The notes beneath the pieces were generated by a model that had not been told where the DNA came from, searched no databases, and saw only the letters and a list, made by a program, of their open reading frames with translations. DNA of 64,000 nucleotides from Heterodera schachtii (taxonomy: Eukaryota > Nematoda > Chromadorea > Rhabditida > Heteroderidae), in contig SIJG01000150.1 in NCBI GenBank assembly GCA_023374025.1, positions 18,408 through 82,407 on the forward strand, given 5' to 3'. Both the position numbers and the translations under genes were made by a program. How positions within the stretch are numbered: position 1 is the first letter of the stretch; each line of letters opens with the position of its first letter. Positions 45,304 to 57,125 of this stretch are shown here, one piece after another.

Positions 45304-45580
45304 CAATATATTTAGCTATTTTCAAGATTTTTATGCTTAAAATTTAACAAATTTGTAAAATTTGCCCTCAATTTGGAAAAATTTATGTGCATATTTTTCA
45401 CTTTTTATGTGCATATTTTGCAATTTTTGGTGCATATAATTCCGAACCCTAGTAATATTATAGAACGAAAGAATTAACAAAGCATTTATGATGAGAAAAT
45501 AAACATCAAATTGCGACCGATCATTTCTCAAATATAATTCATTCACACTTCCGTACACTTCAGACGACATTTTCATTGCT
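45304..45580. other. A8 3' flank; no gene
   Basis: AT-rich sequence with ATGTGCATATTTT repeats near 45385-45435 and then the common subtype A 3' flank (ATTTCTCAAATATAATTC). Confidence 0.5.
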
Positions 45581-46860
45581 TTAATCCGCTTCTTCTTCTT
45601 CTTCCACTGATGGTGGCGACAATGGCCTAAAATTAATTAATTGTTTTTAATTTCAACAAAATCAAAGATTGCTGTTGCTGTTCACTCACCCAATGGATTT
45701 ATTGAAACTCCACAAATCAAAACTGATATTGTTCAAATTGGCATTGGCACCCGAATTTACGCAGTCTTCCCACTTAAGTGCCGTCTCCCCAATTGGGTAC
45801 CGTTGTAACAGCCAATTATAAATTATTTCGTCGTTGAATGCTTCGGTCTTCTGTTTCAGTGTCAGTTTTTCATTCGTCCGTTCGTTCACCAATTCAAATG
45901 GTTCAGTTGGCATTGGTTCCACAGGCACAAAAAATTGAATATGGTAACTGACAGAAGTGGTGGCACGGCGAAATGCCTAAAAAAATTGGTAAAACAAAAA
46001 CAATTTAACAAAAATATGGCGGGACACCTCTTTGATGTTGTTGACCCATTCGAAATTCAGTGGACCCAAATAATCATTGCAACACAATCGCTTCGGTTGT
46101 CCATTTTTGCTCGGAGTGTGTAACCATTTGGACAACGCTTGGGTAGCAGTTGCATTCAGCACATCAAAATCAGCAATTTCTTCGGGCAACAGATCACCAG
46201 AATCGATTGAATTCAACTGATTGAGATCAGTGAGAATTGTTGGCGAAGTGCGACGGCGCAAATTGTCCAAGGCTTCGGCATCGTGAAAGCCCAAATGACG
46301 AATGCTTTTCGCAAAAATAGGCCAAATTTGACGGACAAAAACATCCCAAATTTGCTGAACATCTTCGCCTTTGGTTGACCACACAGCAAACTCCAATTTG
46401 GTGCCACTTCTGTCCCAAATGTGCTTGTTGGAACGGAGAAATTTGATCACGGAATAGTCAATGTAGCTGAAGAAATATTAAAATGCTTTAATATATCAAA
46501 AGTTCTTTACTCTGCATAAAGGGAATGAAATCGAATTTTGTTGGGCAGCGAATGGTCCGGCAATGGAAATGCCACCCATTTGTCATCGACCCATACAGAC
46601 AGTTTCGATTTTGGTCCTTCATCTTTTTCAATTCCGATTGGTCGCCAAATTGTCAATTCCGTTGCTTTTCCATCAAAATGCGTGTCCACCAAAACATCGA
46701 AACGGTCGGAAAGCAATGCCATTTTGAGTCCAAGTTGAGCATGGTCAAAAGATGGGAGAATATCCATCCAAACGTCGCTACAAATCCAACTGAAATTCGT
46801 AAAAATGTGTGGGTAAATGAACGATTTGTAATTTTAAAAAATTCCTTACCGTCGATTCAT
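45581..46860 (-). CDS. F-box-like protein A8
   Basis: Exons 46850-46860, 46511-46789, 46028-46466, 45690-45976 and 45581-45626 give 354 codons. MNR then WICSDVWMDILPSFDHAQLG, LSDRFDVLVDTHFDGKATEL, FPLPDHSLPNKIRFHSLYAE. Middle: IWDRSGTKLEFAVWSTKGED, IWDVFVRQIWPIF, TSPTILTDLNQLNSIDSGDL, QALSKWLHTPSKNGQPKRL. C-terminal: FRRATTSVSYHIQFFVPVEP, PFELVNERTNEKLTLKQ, WLLQRYPIGETALKW. Tail PLSPPSVEEEEEAD. The usual RCPI motif is RYPI here, losing the conserved Cys. The start is set by the MNRR exon with its GTAAGG donor. All borders are canonical; likely functional. Confidence 0.85.
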
Positions 46861-46984
46861 TTTGCGATATTCTGCACTCCCCAACTCTTTTTGACCTCTT
46901 TATATACCCTGAAAAACAAAAAATAAAGAAAAATTGGAATTTGATTTAATACTCTCATTTTAAGCATTTTGGTAATCGTTTACG

Positions 46985-47008
46985 TACGCTAATATTTTCG
47001 TATAAAAA
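46985..47008 (+). promoter_or_regulatory. Conserved TATA promoter upstream of stub copy 2
   Basis: ACGCTAATATTTTCGTATAA with TATA at 47001, followed by a C/T-rich tract. The stub ATG is 270 bp downstream, much farther than the 84-110 bp seen at intact genes. Confidence 0.55.
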
Positions 47009-47269
47009 TGCCCTTGTTTCTTCTTTTCCTAATCATTCCATTCTCTCAATCGCCCATTTTTTGCAGTCATTTTGTTCCTGCAAATTGCTTCAGAAATTTT
47101 GGTTTTTTACCCAAAAATGCAAAATATCCAGAAATCAATTTTGCAAAATAAAGAGATTTTAATACAATTCAAATGTTTTTTTAAATTTATATTTACATTT
47201 TCCAACGCAATAATTCTACCCTTTGTGTGACATCATTTAAATACGACAAATTGTGCTAATTGCCACAAA

Positions 47270-47542
47270 ATGAACGGACGGTAATTAAAAATTACAAATT
47301 GATTTCATTTATTCAACTAAACTATTTTTTCTAATTTCAGCTGGGTTTGCAGCGATGTTTGGTTCGACACTTTTCCGTTCTTTGACCGTCCCCAACTCGG
47401 CTTCAAATTGGCAATTCTTTCGCCCCGTTTCAATTTGCTGGTGGACAAACATTTCGATTACAAAAGGGAATTGACAATTTGGCGAACAATAATGATTGGC
47501 AAGGACAGTGGGCAATCAGGGAGTTTACTGGTCCCATTTTAA
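47270..47542 (+). pseudogene. F-box-like stub, copy 2
   Basis: Same reading frame, intron and stop as the stub at 45019, with exon 1 47270-47280, exon 2 from 47341 and stop 47540-47542. The shared block starts at CTAATTGCC and ends at TTTTCTAGGGCTC in both, after which the flanks differ. The identity of intron as well as exons means duplication or conversion very recently. Confidence 0.75.
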
Positions 47543-47689
47543 TTTTCTAGGGCTCTTTTAAGGTGCTGAGCACGAATCTGGCCTAAAGATGTCCGAATCC
47601 GGGGTTCAGAATTGTCTTTTTGACCTCTTTATATACCAAAAAACAAAAACAAAAATGACAGGATTTGAAAGGGATGAGAAAAGGAAGAT

Positions 47690-47999
47690 TAAAATGGTCT
47701 GCTGGCCAAAAATAATGGCCATAACACATTAGCGGAACCGCTCAGTTCGGCCCCCACGGTTCGGCCCCAGCATGTTTTTCCACTTAAGCTTTTTTCTTTG
47801 GCGTCCAAATCCATAAATCTTGGTATCATTCGAAAGCTCTTAACATGCTCTATTAGCTTTACATAAAGCGAAAAGTTTTTTAAGCCTAGAAAAAATTTAT
47901 TAAGAAAAAACTTCAAAATTTTCAACTTTCTTGCAATTTTCATGTATAACTTTTTTGGTATTTGTCTAATCACAAAGCAATAACTTAGAAAAAGCTCAA
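47690..47999. repeat. Truncated relative of the 50-kb MITE
   Basis: CTCAGTTCGGCCCCCACGGT and CCCAGCATGTTTTTCCACTT, then TTGGTATCATTCGAAAGCTC, parallel the left half of the element at 49991-50399 with changed terminal repeats. It ends abruptly at the F-box fragment beginning at 48001, without a right end. Confidence 0.65.
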
Positions 48000-48000
48000 T

Positions 48001-48628
48001 TTGCGTCGTCTGATTTCGCCGACAATTCTCACTGATCTTGACCAATTGAATTCAATCGATTTCGCTCTTCAGTGCTCCAGCACAATTAATAATCAAATTC
48101 TGTCCAAATGGTTGCACACACCGAGCAAAGATGGACAGCCGAAGCAATTGCGTTTCCGTGCTTATTTGGGCCGACAAAATCTCGAATGGCTCAACATTAC
48201 GAGAGGTGGTCGGCCATATTTTCATTAAATGACGACTAATTGATTGATTTAATTGCCCTTGATTTACGCTTTATTTTTGTTTAGGCACTTCGCCGTGCCA
48301 CCACTTCTTCTTTTGTCAATTACACTGTTCACTTTACTCTGTCCTCGTCAAGAATTGTGCCATTTGAATTAGTGAACGAACGGACCAACGAAAAGCTGAC
48401 ATTGATGAATGAAGGATATTTTTATTGGCTGTTGAAGCGATGCCCAATTAGTGAAAAGGCGGCGACGAATCAATGGGAAAACGACGAAAATTCGGATGCC
48501 AATTTGAACAATATTCAATTTATTTTTTGGGGCGGCAGTAATTGCATTGGGTGAGCAGAAATAACAATTTTTGAAATAGTCGAAAATTTAAAAATTATTT
48601 TAGGCCATTATCGCCATCAGCGGAATAA
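48001..48628 (+). pseudogene. F-box-like subtype A 3' half
   Basis: Begins inside exon 3 at LRRLISPTILTDLDQLNSID, with a shortened stretch (FALQCSSTINNQILSKWLHT) and GQPKQLRFRAYLGRQNLEWL; the KE|GT donor is changed. Exon 4 is complete (LRRATTSSFVNYTVHFTLSS, PFELVNERTNEKLTLMNEG, WLLKRCPISEKAATNQWEN). Exon 5 stops early (PLSPSAE, stop 48626-48628). The 5' half was replaced by the MITE fragment. Confidence 0.8.
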
Positions 48629-48879
48629 GAAAAAGAAGCGGATCAAAGCTACGGAAATAATTAATTAATTATATTTGATGAAATGGTCAATCTCATTAAT
48701 TGGAATTTGATTTGATGCTTTCGTTTTCTCTCGTCGGAAATGCTTTTGTTGATTTTTTCGTTCGAATATACAAAACTTAAATTTATTTGCTTACTTTTTT
48801 GTGTGAGAATTTCTTGGTACCAATTGAAAAGGGAAAATATTGATCATATGGCCCAGAATCCAAAATGCTTTAAGTCTAG

Positions 48880-49800
48880 AGATCGGAATTTTGAGAAAAT
48901 ACGGATCGGGATCGGGATTACGGACTAGGCACACATACGGATTACGGACTAAAAATCCCGAAAATCCGTAGTCCGTAAAAATCCGTATCCAGGAAAAATA
49001 CGGATACGGATTTTTTAAAATTTTTTTTATATTCAATAAAAAATACCCCCCACCTCTGCCGAGGCCAAAATTTTTACGGAAAAAATGCTCAAAAATGTTT
49101 TCTTACACGACCATTTATTGCTTTTCACCCCACTTTTTTTTGCGGCGAGCTTTTTCAAAAAACTTTTTTAGGAACCGGCGGTGCCTATAAGCGCCGCCAG
49201 GAAAATTTTTATAATTTGATTTTAACTTGATAACAGATTTACACAAAAAAAAATTTTTAACCATTTCATGGATTTCGTTGACAAATATTCATAAAAAATA
49301 TTTATAATTTGAAAAATTTACAAAACCAAGTTCGTAAAAAATTTAGAAATTGAAAAACGAAATTCATTTCTTAAAAAAATTTACAAATTGAAAAAAATGA
49401 AATAGAATTTCGTAAAAGTTCAATGAAATGCAATTCAATAACGTAAAGGTTTGAGTTTTTTGCACAAAAATTTTGCTTTTTTCCAATTTTTTCGATTTTT
49501 GCCAAAAATTTTACGAAATAGACACTCGCCAATTCAAAGTATTGGCGAATTGACTGCACAAAATTTAAAAATATAATCCATTTCACATTAAAACGCCAAA
49601 AAAAAAAAATCCGTAATCCGTATCAAGAATTGTACGGATCGGGATCGGGATTACGGACTAGGCACCCATACGGATTTACGGATTAAAAATCCGTAAAATC
49701 CGTAGTCCGTAAAAAATCCGTATCGGCCGAAAAAAATACGTATTACGGACTACGGATCCGTAAAAATCCGTATACGGATCCTGTCCGTATCCGATCTCTA
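48880..49800. mobile_element. About 920-bp MITE (TAGAGATCGG)
   Basis: Ends TAGAGATCGGAATTTTG and GTATCCGATCTCTA. Both arms are arrays of ACGGATCGGGATTACGGACT and ATCCGTAGTCCGTAAAAAT-type motifs. The interior has the GC palindrome module (GGAACCGGCGGTGCCTATAA..., 49174-49200) and a TTGATAACAGATTT stretch. No clear 8-bp duplication. No coding capacity. Confidence 0.8.
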
Positions 49801-49990
49801 AACTAAACTAAGAAAAACTTTATTTATGTTGTGAAAAAAATAAGCAAAAATGATCAAATATTTTTTATTTTTTCAATTTGATCGCTATAAAATATAAATT
49901 TTAAGCAGGAAAAACTGTAGTTGATTGGACCGAAGGTGGGCGAAATTTTTTTTTTTTGGTGTGAAACGGAGAAAAAAAATCAACCTGAAA

Positions 49991-50399
49991 CGGTTTACCT
50001 CAGTTGGGCGCGCACGTTTGGGCGCGCACGGTTGGGCGCCAGCATGTTTTTCCACTATAACTTTATAGAACTTTTTTCTTACTCATCCAAATCCAACATT
50101 GTTGGTATCATTCAAAAGCTTAACATGCTTAGAAACTTTTTTTAAGCTATTGCTTCGCGATTAGACAATTACCAAAAAAGTTATACATGAAAATTGCGAA
50201 AAAGTCGAAATTTTGAAGTTTTTTCTTAATAAAATTTTTTCTAGGCTTAAAAATCTATTTGCTTTTTGTATGGCTAATAGAGTATGTAAAGAGCTTTCGA
50301 ATGATATCAAGATTGCTGGATTTGGATAATAAATAAAAAAGTTATAGTGGAAAAACGTGCTGGCGCCCAACCGTGCGCGCCCAAACGTGAGCGAGTCCG
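49991..50399. mobile_element. 409-bp MITE (CGG...TTGGGCGCGCAC), 8-bp TSD
   Basis: Flanked exactly by ACCTGAAA at 49983-49990 and 50400-50407. Inside, TTGGGCGCGCACGTTTGGGC at the left mirrors GCGCGCCCAAACGTGAGCG at the right, and AGCATGTTTTTCCACTATAA mirrors TTATAGTGGAAAAACGTGCT. The paralogous block at about 5850-5870 lacks the insertion, supporting the boundaries. Confidence 0.9.
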
Positions 50400-50852
50400 A
50401 CCTGAAAATATAATATTTCGGCAAAATGTCGCCAATTAAAAAATGAACATAATGCCATAATATTTATAAATGATTAATTTCAAAAATCTTTTTGAAATAT
50501 CTTTGCATTTTTCGAAAAATTCAGCGTAAAATGTAATTTTAATGCATACAATGTCATAACCCTACTGATCATGATTCAGGCTGGCATCTCGATTCCGGCC
50601 AATTATCGAATCCCCGACTAAGAAAACCAATAAATTGGTTTTGGGGCCTCCGATAAACATTTATCACCAAATTCCGATTGAACATCTCAAAAATGATCGA
50701 CCATTTTTCAAGTATATTGAACAAAAATTCAAAACAATCAGACAAATGTAAGAAGCAACAAAAGCATTTCTGAGAGAATAAGCATCAAATCCATTTGAAA
50801 TTTGTGAGATCATCGACAATTTTTCACATATAAATAATTCGCTTCCGCGCAC

Positions 50853-53262
50853 TCAGACGACATTTTTGTTGATTTGATCCGCTTTTTCTTCCGTTGATGG
50901 TGGAGACAATGGCCTGAAATTAAGTGCCATTTTGAATTGGATGAATTATTTTTCTGTTCTCACCCAATGTTATCATTGCCATCCCACAACTTAAATTTGA
51001 CATAGTTCAAATAATTGTTGTCCCAATTTTTGTCGTTTTCCCACTTAACCGCCGCCGTCGTCTCCCCAACAATTATCGGACATCGCTTCAACAGCAAATC
51101 AACACAACGATAACATGGCACTTTCTCCAACGTAAGCTTTTCATTGGTCCGTTCATTCACCGATTCAAATAGCTCAGTTGGCATTGTTCTCACATGATCA
51201 ATTCGAATAATGTAACTGACGGAAGAATTGGTGGCACGGAGAAATGCCTAAACAAAAAGAAAATCAATGGCAATCAAATCAGTCAAAATATAGCCGACCA
51301 CCTCCTTCAAATTGTTGATCCATTCAAGATTTAATCCATCATAATAATCATAGCAATGCAATCGCTTTGGTTGACCATTTTTGTTCGGCGTGTTCAACCA
51401 TTTGGACAACGCTTGGCGAGCAGTTGCATTTGGTCCATCATCACCAATTACGTCGGGGAACAGATCAGTGGATTCGATTGAATTAATGTTAAGATCGGTG
51501 AGAATTGTTGGTGAAGTGTAACGACGCAAATTGTCCAAATGTTGGCCAGCGGCAAAGCTCAAATGACGAATGCTTGTCGCAAAAATTGGCCAAATTTGAC
51601 GGGCAAAAACTTCCCAAATCTGCTGGACATCCTCAGTAAATGATGAAAACAGGTACAAATCCAACTTGGTGCCCATTCTGTCCCAAATTTGCTTGTTCAA
51701 ATGGAGAAATGCAATGACGGAGTGGTCAATGTAACTGAAAAAATATAAAATATGCTTTAAAATAGACAAAAATTTAAATTTACTCAATCTGAAGGAAATG
51801 AAAGCGAATTTTGTTTGGCAGCGGACGATCCGGCAACGGGAAACTGCACAGGCTCCCATTCGCATATAAATGTTTCACTTTTGGTCCGAAGTCATTGGCA
51901 ATTTTATTTATTTGTCAAATAAAAATTACCACAGAAGGGCATAGGCCACTTACACTGCAGATCAAGGTACAAAAATGAATAGATGAAGATCAAATAATAC
52001 AGGAAAAGAGATCACACGAAAATAAGGTCACATCAACATTGTAAAATATATAATTATAAAACAATTAAAAAATTTTCTCATGCAATGTAAATATTTTTAT
52101 GGTATTTAGGGGTTTTAACCCAATTAAGGACTCTGTTTTTAAAAATATTTATAGAGGAAGATGTAGTAATTTCGGAGTTAAGTTTGTTCCATAATTTGGT
52201 TGTTCTGTTAATGAAAGAATGTTCGGTCTTGTTTGTTTTGTGTTTAGAAACAAGTTGTTTGCAGTTGAATCTATTTATTCTTTTAGAAAAAGTATAGAGA
52301 TTTTTTGGGTCTAAATGTGAAAAACTATTAATTATTTTAAAAGCAGTAGTTAAATCAATAACTTGTCTACGAACATCAAGTCTATCAAGTTTGAAAAGTT
52401 CAAGACGTTTAGTATATGAAATGTAAGGGAGATTACATTTTTTAGCGCTATTCTGGTAAAGTATTTTTGACAATTTTCGATTCTGTTAAGTGCATTAACT
52501 GACTTTGGATTCCATATTTCTGTTGCATATTCTAATAAGGATCTGATATATGTTTTATAAACTAAGGACCAAATTTTAACTGATTTAGATTTAATTAGCT
52601 TAAATAGAAGCTTAGATCGATAAAAAGAATTTTTAATTAAATGGGTTATATGTTCAGTAAACTGTAAATTGTTGTCAACCAAAACACCTAAATCACGGAC
52701 ATACTTGGCTTCTCTGACTATATGATTACCAATTTTGTAAAGTGTTTTAGAATTATTAGGCCCAAAATAAAGTACAAAAGTTTTATCCAAGGAGAAATTT
52801 ATTCCCCATTTTTGTGACCAATTTAGTACATTAGAAAGTGCAAGGTCCATGTATTTTCTTTCTACTTCAGATTTATAAATAACATATAATTTAGTATCGT
52901 CCGCAAAAAGTTTAATGCCAATTTCAGCAGGAATACATAATGGTAAGTCATTTATATAAATCAAAAACAAAAGTGGTCCAAGAACCGATCCCTGCGGAAC
53001 TCCAGAGTTAATTTTAAAAGTTTCTGAATAATGTTCGTTTACTTTGACTTGAAAAGTCCTGTTCAATAGGAAATTAGAAATCCAATCTAATATCTTGCCC
53101 CTAGTCAGAAAGCAATGCCAAATTGAGGCCAAGTTCAAGACGGTCAAACAAAGGGAAAATGTCCATCCACACGTCATTGCACACCCAACTGAAACATGAA
53201 AAAAATGGGAAAATGAAAAATTTGTAATTTTATTTAAGAAAATTTCTTTACCGTCTGTTCAT
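50853..53262 (-). pseudogene. F-box-like gene A10 split by a LINE
   Basis: Exon 1 53252-53262 (MNRR), first part of exon 2 53104-53188 (WVCNDVWMDIFPLFDRLELG ... LALLSD), then about 1.2 kb of LINE, then the rest of exon 2 51784-51905 (NDFGPKVKHLYANGSLC..., FPLPDRPLPNKIRFHFLQIE), exon 3 51302-51734, exon 4 50964-51247 and exon 5 50853-50913. Downstream parts are intact (IWDRMGTKLDLYLFSSF, IWEVFARQIWPIF, QALSKWLNTPNKNGQPKRL, FESVNERTNEKLTLEKV, PSTEEKADQINKNVV). About 27 residues between LALLSD and GPK are missing, so the insertion came with a deletion of about 80 bp. The gene is dead, but its other exons are almost undamaged, so the event is young. Confidence 0.85.
51905..53103 (-). mobile_element. 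5'-truncated LINE inside F-box exon 2
   Basis: Encodes the second half of a reverse transcriptase: GKILDWISNFLLNRTFQVKV, SGVPQGSVLGPLLFLIYIND, KLFADDTKLYV (catalytic FADD kept), KTYIRSLLEYATEIWNPKS. One frameshift lies at about 52447, then LPYISYTKRLELFKLDRLDV and SFINRTTKLWNKL to a stop near 52080. About 170 bp of 3' UTR ends in AAATAAATAAA against the host exon. It is related to, but clearly different in sequence from, the LINE at 35933-40480. 5' truncation and same-strand insertion are typical of target-primed integration. Confidence 0.88.
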
Positions 53263-53765
53263 TTTAGCTGCAATTAGCACAATTTGCCCTTTTCCAATTG
53301 TTTGGTGTAACAAAATTCAGAATATCTAAAGTAAATAAAATTGTCATGCAAATCCGTTAACCAATGAGTTGGGAATGGAAGGGAATTGCAAGTTAATGAA
53401 GGGGGAAATGAAAAGATAATCAATTTTAAATTTGGCAAAATACATTAACACAATGATTCAATTTTTTGGCTCTCAATTCAAAAAAAAAAAAAAAATTATT
53501 ATGACCTTTTGAGTAAATTTTATTAACAAAATCCGGTGCTGGCCCTTGTTCCCAAGTTTTTTTTTAATTTTATAAAAAGTGCGACACAAAAAAAATTGTA
53601 TATGTCAATTTCGGACGGAAATGAGGTAACAATAGTAAAATTCGAACGAAAGAACCAATAAATGAAAGAAGAGAGAGAATTCTGAGATAAAACGAGAGCA
53701 TCAAATCAAATTTGAATTGGTGAAATCGTCGACCATTTCTCAAATATAATTAATTTTCATTGCTT
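53263..53765. other. No gene seen
   Basis: 5' flank of A10 (TTAGCACAATTTGCCC near 53275), AT-rich filler, and the 3' flank of A11. No conserved TATA promoter motif found. Confidence 0.5.
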
Positions 53766-55009
53766 TCATTCGTCCGCTTTTTCTTTTTCTTCCTCTGGCG
53801 ACAACAATGGCCTAAAATTTAGTGCCATTTGAATTTGGTGAATATTTTTCTACAAAATCAAATTCCGTTGTTTCGGAGTCTCACCCAATGCAATGAATGC
53901 CACGCAACAAATAAAATTTGACATTGTTCAAATTGTCGTTACAATTTTCGTCTTTCCATTGGTCCGTCGCCGTCTCCCCAATTGGACACCGTTTCAACAG
54001 CCAATTACACTCTGATTTTTTCCACAGTATCAGCTTCTCATTGGTCCGTTCATTCACCAATTCAAATGGTCCAGCAGTTGGCGTTGGTATCGTATGAAAA
54101 ATAAGCTGAATAATGTAGGAGGACGAAGAGGTGGCACGGAGAAATGCCTAAACACAAAAATTGGTAAAACAAAAATAATTTAACGAAAATATTTTGGGTC
54201 AAACCTCTTTGTAGTTGTTGACCCATTCCTTTGTTCGTGATTCATTACGACTCCAGCAACGCAATCGCTTTGGTTGACCATTTTTGCTCGGCGTGTACAA
54301 CCATTTGGACAACGCTTGGCCAGCAGAAGCATTTGGCCCATCGTCAGCAATTCCATCGGGGAACAGAAAACTGGAATCGATTGAATTCAGATGATTGACA
54401 TCAGTGAGAATTGTTGGTGAAATGCGGCGACGCAAATTGTCCAATTCATCGCCATCGAAAAAGGACAAATGGCGAATGTTTGTTGCAAAAACGGGCCAAA
54501 TTTCACTGGCCAACACATCCCAAATTGGCTGAACATTTGCAATAGACAACCCCAATTTGGTGCCCATTCTGTCCCAAATTTGCTTGTTGGAACGGACAAA
54601 TTCAATGACGGAATAGTCAATGTAGCTGAAAAGGGAATGGTTTTACCACAATAATAATCCTTTGAATTACTAAATCTGAAGATCTTTAAAGCGAATTTTG
54701 ATGGGCAGCGGGCGGTCGGGGAACGGAAATTCCACAGCATTACAACCGGCACAAAGCTTCGCTTTTGGTCTTTCTATGTTCCTGCTAATGGCGATTGTTC
54801 TCCGAATTGTCAATTCTCTGCCATCAAAATGCGTGTCCACCAAAACATCGAAACGGTCGGAAAGCAATGCCATTTTGAGTCCGAGTTCAACACGTTCAAA
54901 GGATGGGAGAATGTCCATCCACACGTCGCTGCAAATCCAACTGAAAAGAGAACAAAAACAGCGGATAAATGCAAAATTTAGTAATTAAAAATTCCTACCG
55001 TCGGTTCAT
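53766..55009 (-). CDS. F-box-like protein A11
   Basis: Exons 54999-55009, 54671-54940, 54205-54625, 53885-54147 and 53766-53811 sum to 337 codons. MNR then WICSDVWMDILPSFERVELG, LSDRFDVLVDTHFDGRELTI, FPFPDRPLPIKIRFKDLQI. Middle domain shorter than in A6: TKLGLSIANVQPIWDVLASE, TSPTILTDVNHLNSIDSSFL, GQALSKWLYTPSKNGQPKRL. C-terminal: FLRATSSSSYIIQLIFHTIP, FELVNERTNEKLILWKKSE, WLLKRCPIGETATDQWKDEN. Tail PLLSPEEEKEKADE. All splice sites GT-AG, no stops. Likely functional family member. Confidence 0.85.
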
Positions 55010-55716
55010 TTTGATGGTTCAATTAGCACACTTTTGCCGTTTTCCAATTGATTGATGCCAGAATAAATATGTAATTGTCTTGAGGAATCCCTTTTGAAAC
55101 ACTAAACAAATTTAATCTTTTAGTTTTTTGAATCCGATTCTCGCGCACGTGGAGAGTAAATTAGCAAATCCTATATTTCAATGTAATCGGGATTTAAAAA
55201 TCAGTTTTGGGATCGATAATCAGAACACTTAGCTTAAAATCGTTTGTGTAACAATTTTATCAATTAATATAGCATCTAATTTCGTACATACTTTTCAGCT
55301 TATAGGCGCCGCCGGGAAAAAATTTGAGATTTTTTCGTTATTTTTAACAGATTTTTGTTCCAACAATGACTGACCAAATTTCGCGCAAACCTTTTAATTT
55401 TCTTGACAAATAGTGACATTGTGCCATAAAAATTTGAATAATTTTTAAGAAATCAGAGCATACATTCGCACAGAATTGTCGATGTGCGGACATTTCGCCT
55501 AGTTTTCAGTTAGAAATTTTTTTTTCAGTGCTGAATTTATGAACCCAAATGCTGATTTTGAAAAATTTCAGTTGGCAACCCAATAAATATTATTAAATGA
55601 ATGATTTATTCAAACGAAAGAATCAACAAAAGAATTTCGGAGAAAAATTGAGAACATCAAATCAGTTTCCAATTGCTAAGATCGTCGATCATTTCTCAAA
55701 TATAATTTCCAATGCT
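55010..55716. other. No gene; palindrome module and duplicated flank
   Basis: 5' flank of A11, then a fragment of the GC palindrome module (TATAGGCGCCGCCGGG at 55301-55316) with TTTTTAACAGATTTTTG. From about 55570 the inverted duplicate of 12191-12330 begins, including CAGTTGGCAACCC. Confidence 0.5.
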
Positions 55717-57019
55717 TTAATCCAATTCTTCTTCTTCTTCCACTGCTGGTGGCGACAATGGCCTAAAATTATTTTCATTTTTTATTTTTCGACAATCAAA
55801 AATTGCTTTTGTTGGCTCACCCAATCCAATGCTTTCCACCCAAACCAAATCGGACATTGTGCAAATTGGCCAACGAATTATTGCCATACAGCGGATCAAA
55901 TCTAAATATAGTTCAAATTGGCATCCGAATTTTCGCGCTTTTTCCACTTAATTGGCGCCGTCTCCCCAATTGGGCACCGTTTTAACAGCCAATTATACAC
56001 TAATTCGATGGATTCTTCGCTCAGTTTCAGTGTCAGCTTCTCATGCGTCACTTTGTTCTCCAATTCAAATTGTTCAATTGGCGTTGATTCCATACGAAAA
56101 TAAAGTTGAATATTGTAACTGACTGAAGTGGTGGCATGGCGAAATGTCTGAACACAAAAATTGGTAAAATAAAAAACAATTAACAAAAATATGGCGGCGA
56201 CACCTCTTTGAAGTTGTTGACCCATTCCAGATTTGGTGAACCCAAAAAATTATTGCGACGAAATCGCTTCGGTTGGCCATTTTTGCTCGGAGTGTGCAAC
56301 CATTTGGACAACACTTGGCGAGCAGTTGCATTTGGTCCATCGTCAGCAATTCCATCGGGTAACAGACCACCAGAATCGATTGAATCCAATTGATCAAGAT
56401 CAGTGAGAATTGTTGTTGAAGTGTGACGACGCAAATTGTCCAAATGATAGCCATCAGCAGAATGTACAAATGGCGGATGTTTGTGGCAAAAATTGGCAAA
56501 ATTTCTCGGGCCAAAACATCCCAAATTGGCTGGACATTTGCACAAAACAACTCCAAATTGGTGCCCATTCTGTCCCAAATTTGCTTGTTGGCATGGAAAA
56601 ATGCAATGACGGAATGATCAATGTAACTGAAGAAATATAAAAATATGCTTTAAAACATACAAAAGTTTAAAATTTACTCAATCTGAAGGAAACGAAAACG
56701 TATTTTGTTTGGCAACGGATAGTACGGCAGAGGAAATCGCACATCTTTGCCATTGATCAATACAGACAGTTTTGCTTTTGATCCAATGCCCTCTTCAATT
56801 TCGATTGCTCTCCAAAGCGTTAATTCGCTTTTTCCGTCAAAATGTTTGTCCACTAAAATGTCGAAACGGTCGGAAAGTAATGCCATTTTGAGTCCGAGTT
56901 GAGGACGGTCAAAAGATGGCAGAATGTCCATCCAAACGTCGCTACAAATCCAACTGAAACATGGAAAAAAATTTGGTAAACAAAAAATTTGTATTTAAAA
57001 TTCTTCACCGTCTGTTCAT
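55717..57019 (-). pseudogene. F-box-like gene A12, frameshift and exon-4 defect
   Basis: Exon 1 57009-57019 (MNRR), exon 2 56678-56953 (WICSDVWMDILPSFDRPQLG, LSDRFDILVDKHFDG, FPLPYYPLPNKIRFRFLQIE), exon 3 56204-56626 (423 nt, where other members have 3n+1): the frame breaks at NIRHL, about 56475, and resumes as HLDNLRRHTSTTILTD, GPNATARQVLSKWLHTPSKN. Exon 4 reads FRHATTSVSYNIQLYFRMES, LLKRCPIGETAPIKWKKREN, then stops after DANLNYI and repeats a diverged copy of its own end. Exon 5 55717-55763 is PLSPPAVEEEEELD. Upstream is the conserved TATA promoter (57126-57150), so the gene may still be transcribed. Confidence 0.75.
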
Positions 57020-57125
57020 TTGTTTTGCTGCAATTAGCACACTTTTGCAGTTTTACAATTAATTAGGTAATTGGTGTCTCAAAAATTCAGAATATGGAAT
57101 GAGGAGGAGGAAAAGAAAAAGGGCA

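Noticed and set aside
48880..49800. Exact 8-bp target duplication for the TAGAGATCGG element
   Set aside because: The octamers on the two sides do not match whichever end definition I use, so only the inverted ends are claimed.
52350..53177. A start methionine for the LINE frame at 53177 (MTCGWTFSLCLTVLNL...)
   Set aside because: The first about 25 residues are F-box exon 2 read in the wrong frame. The LINE part begins only at about 53103, inside its reverse transcriptase.
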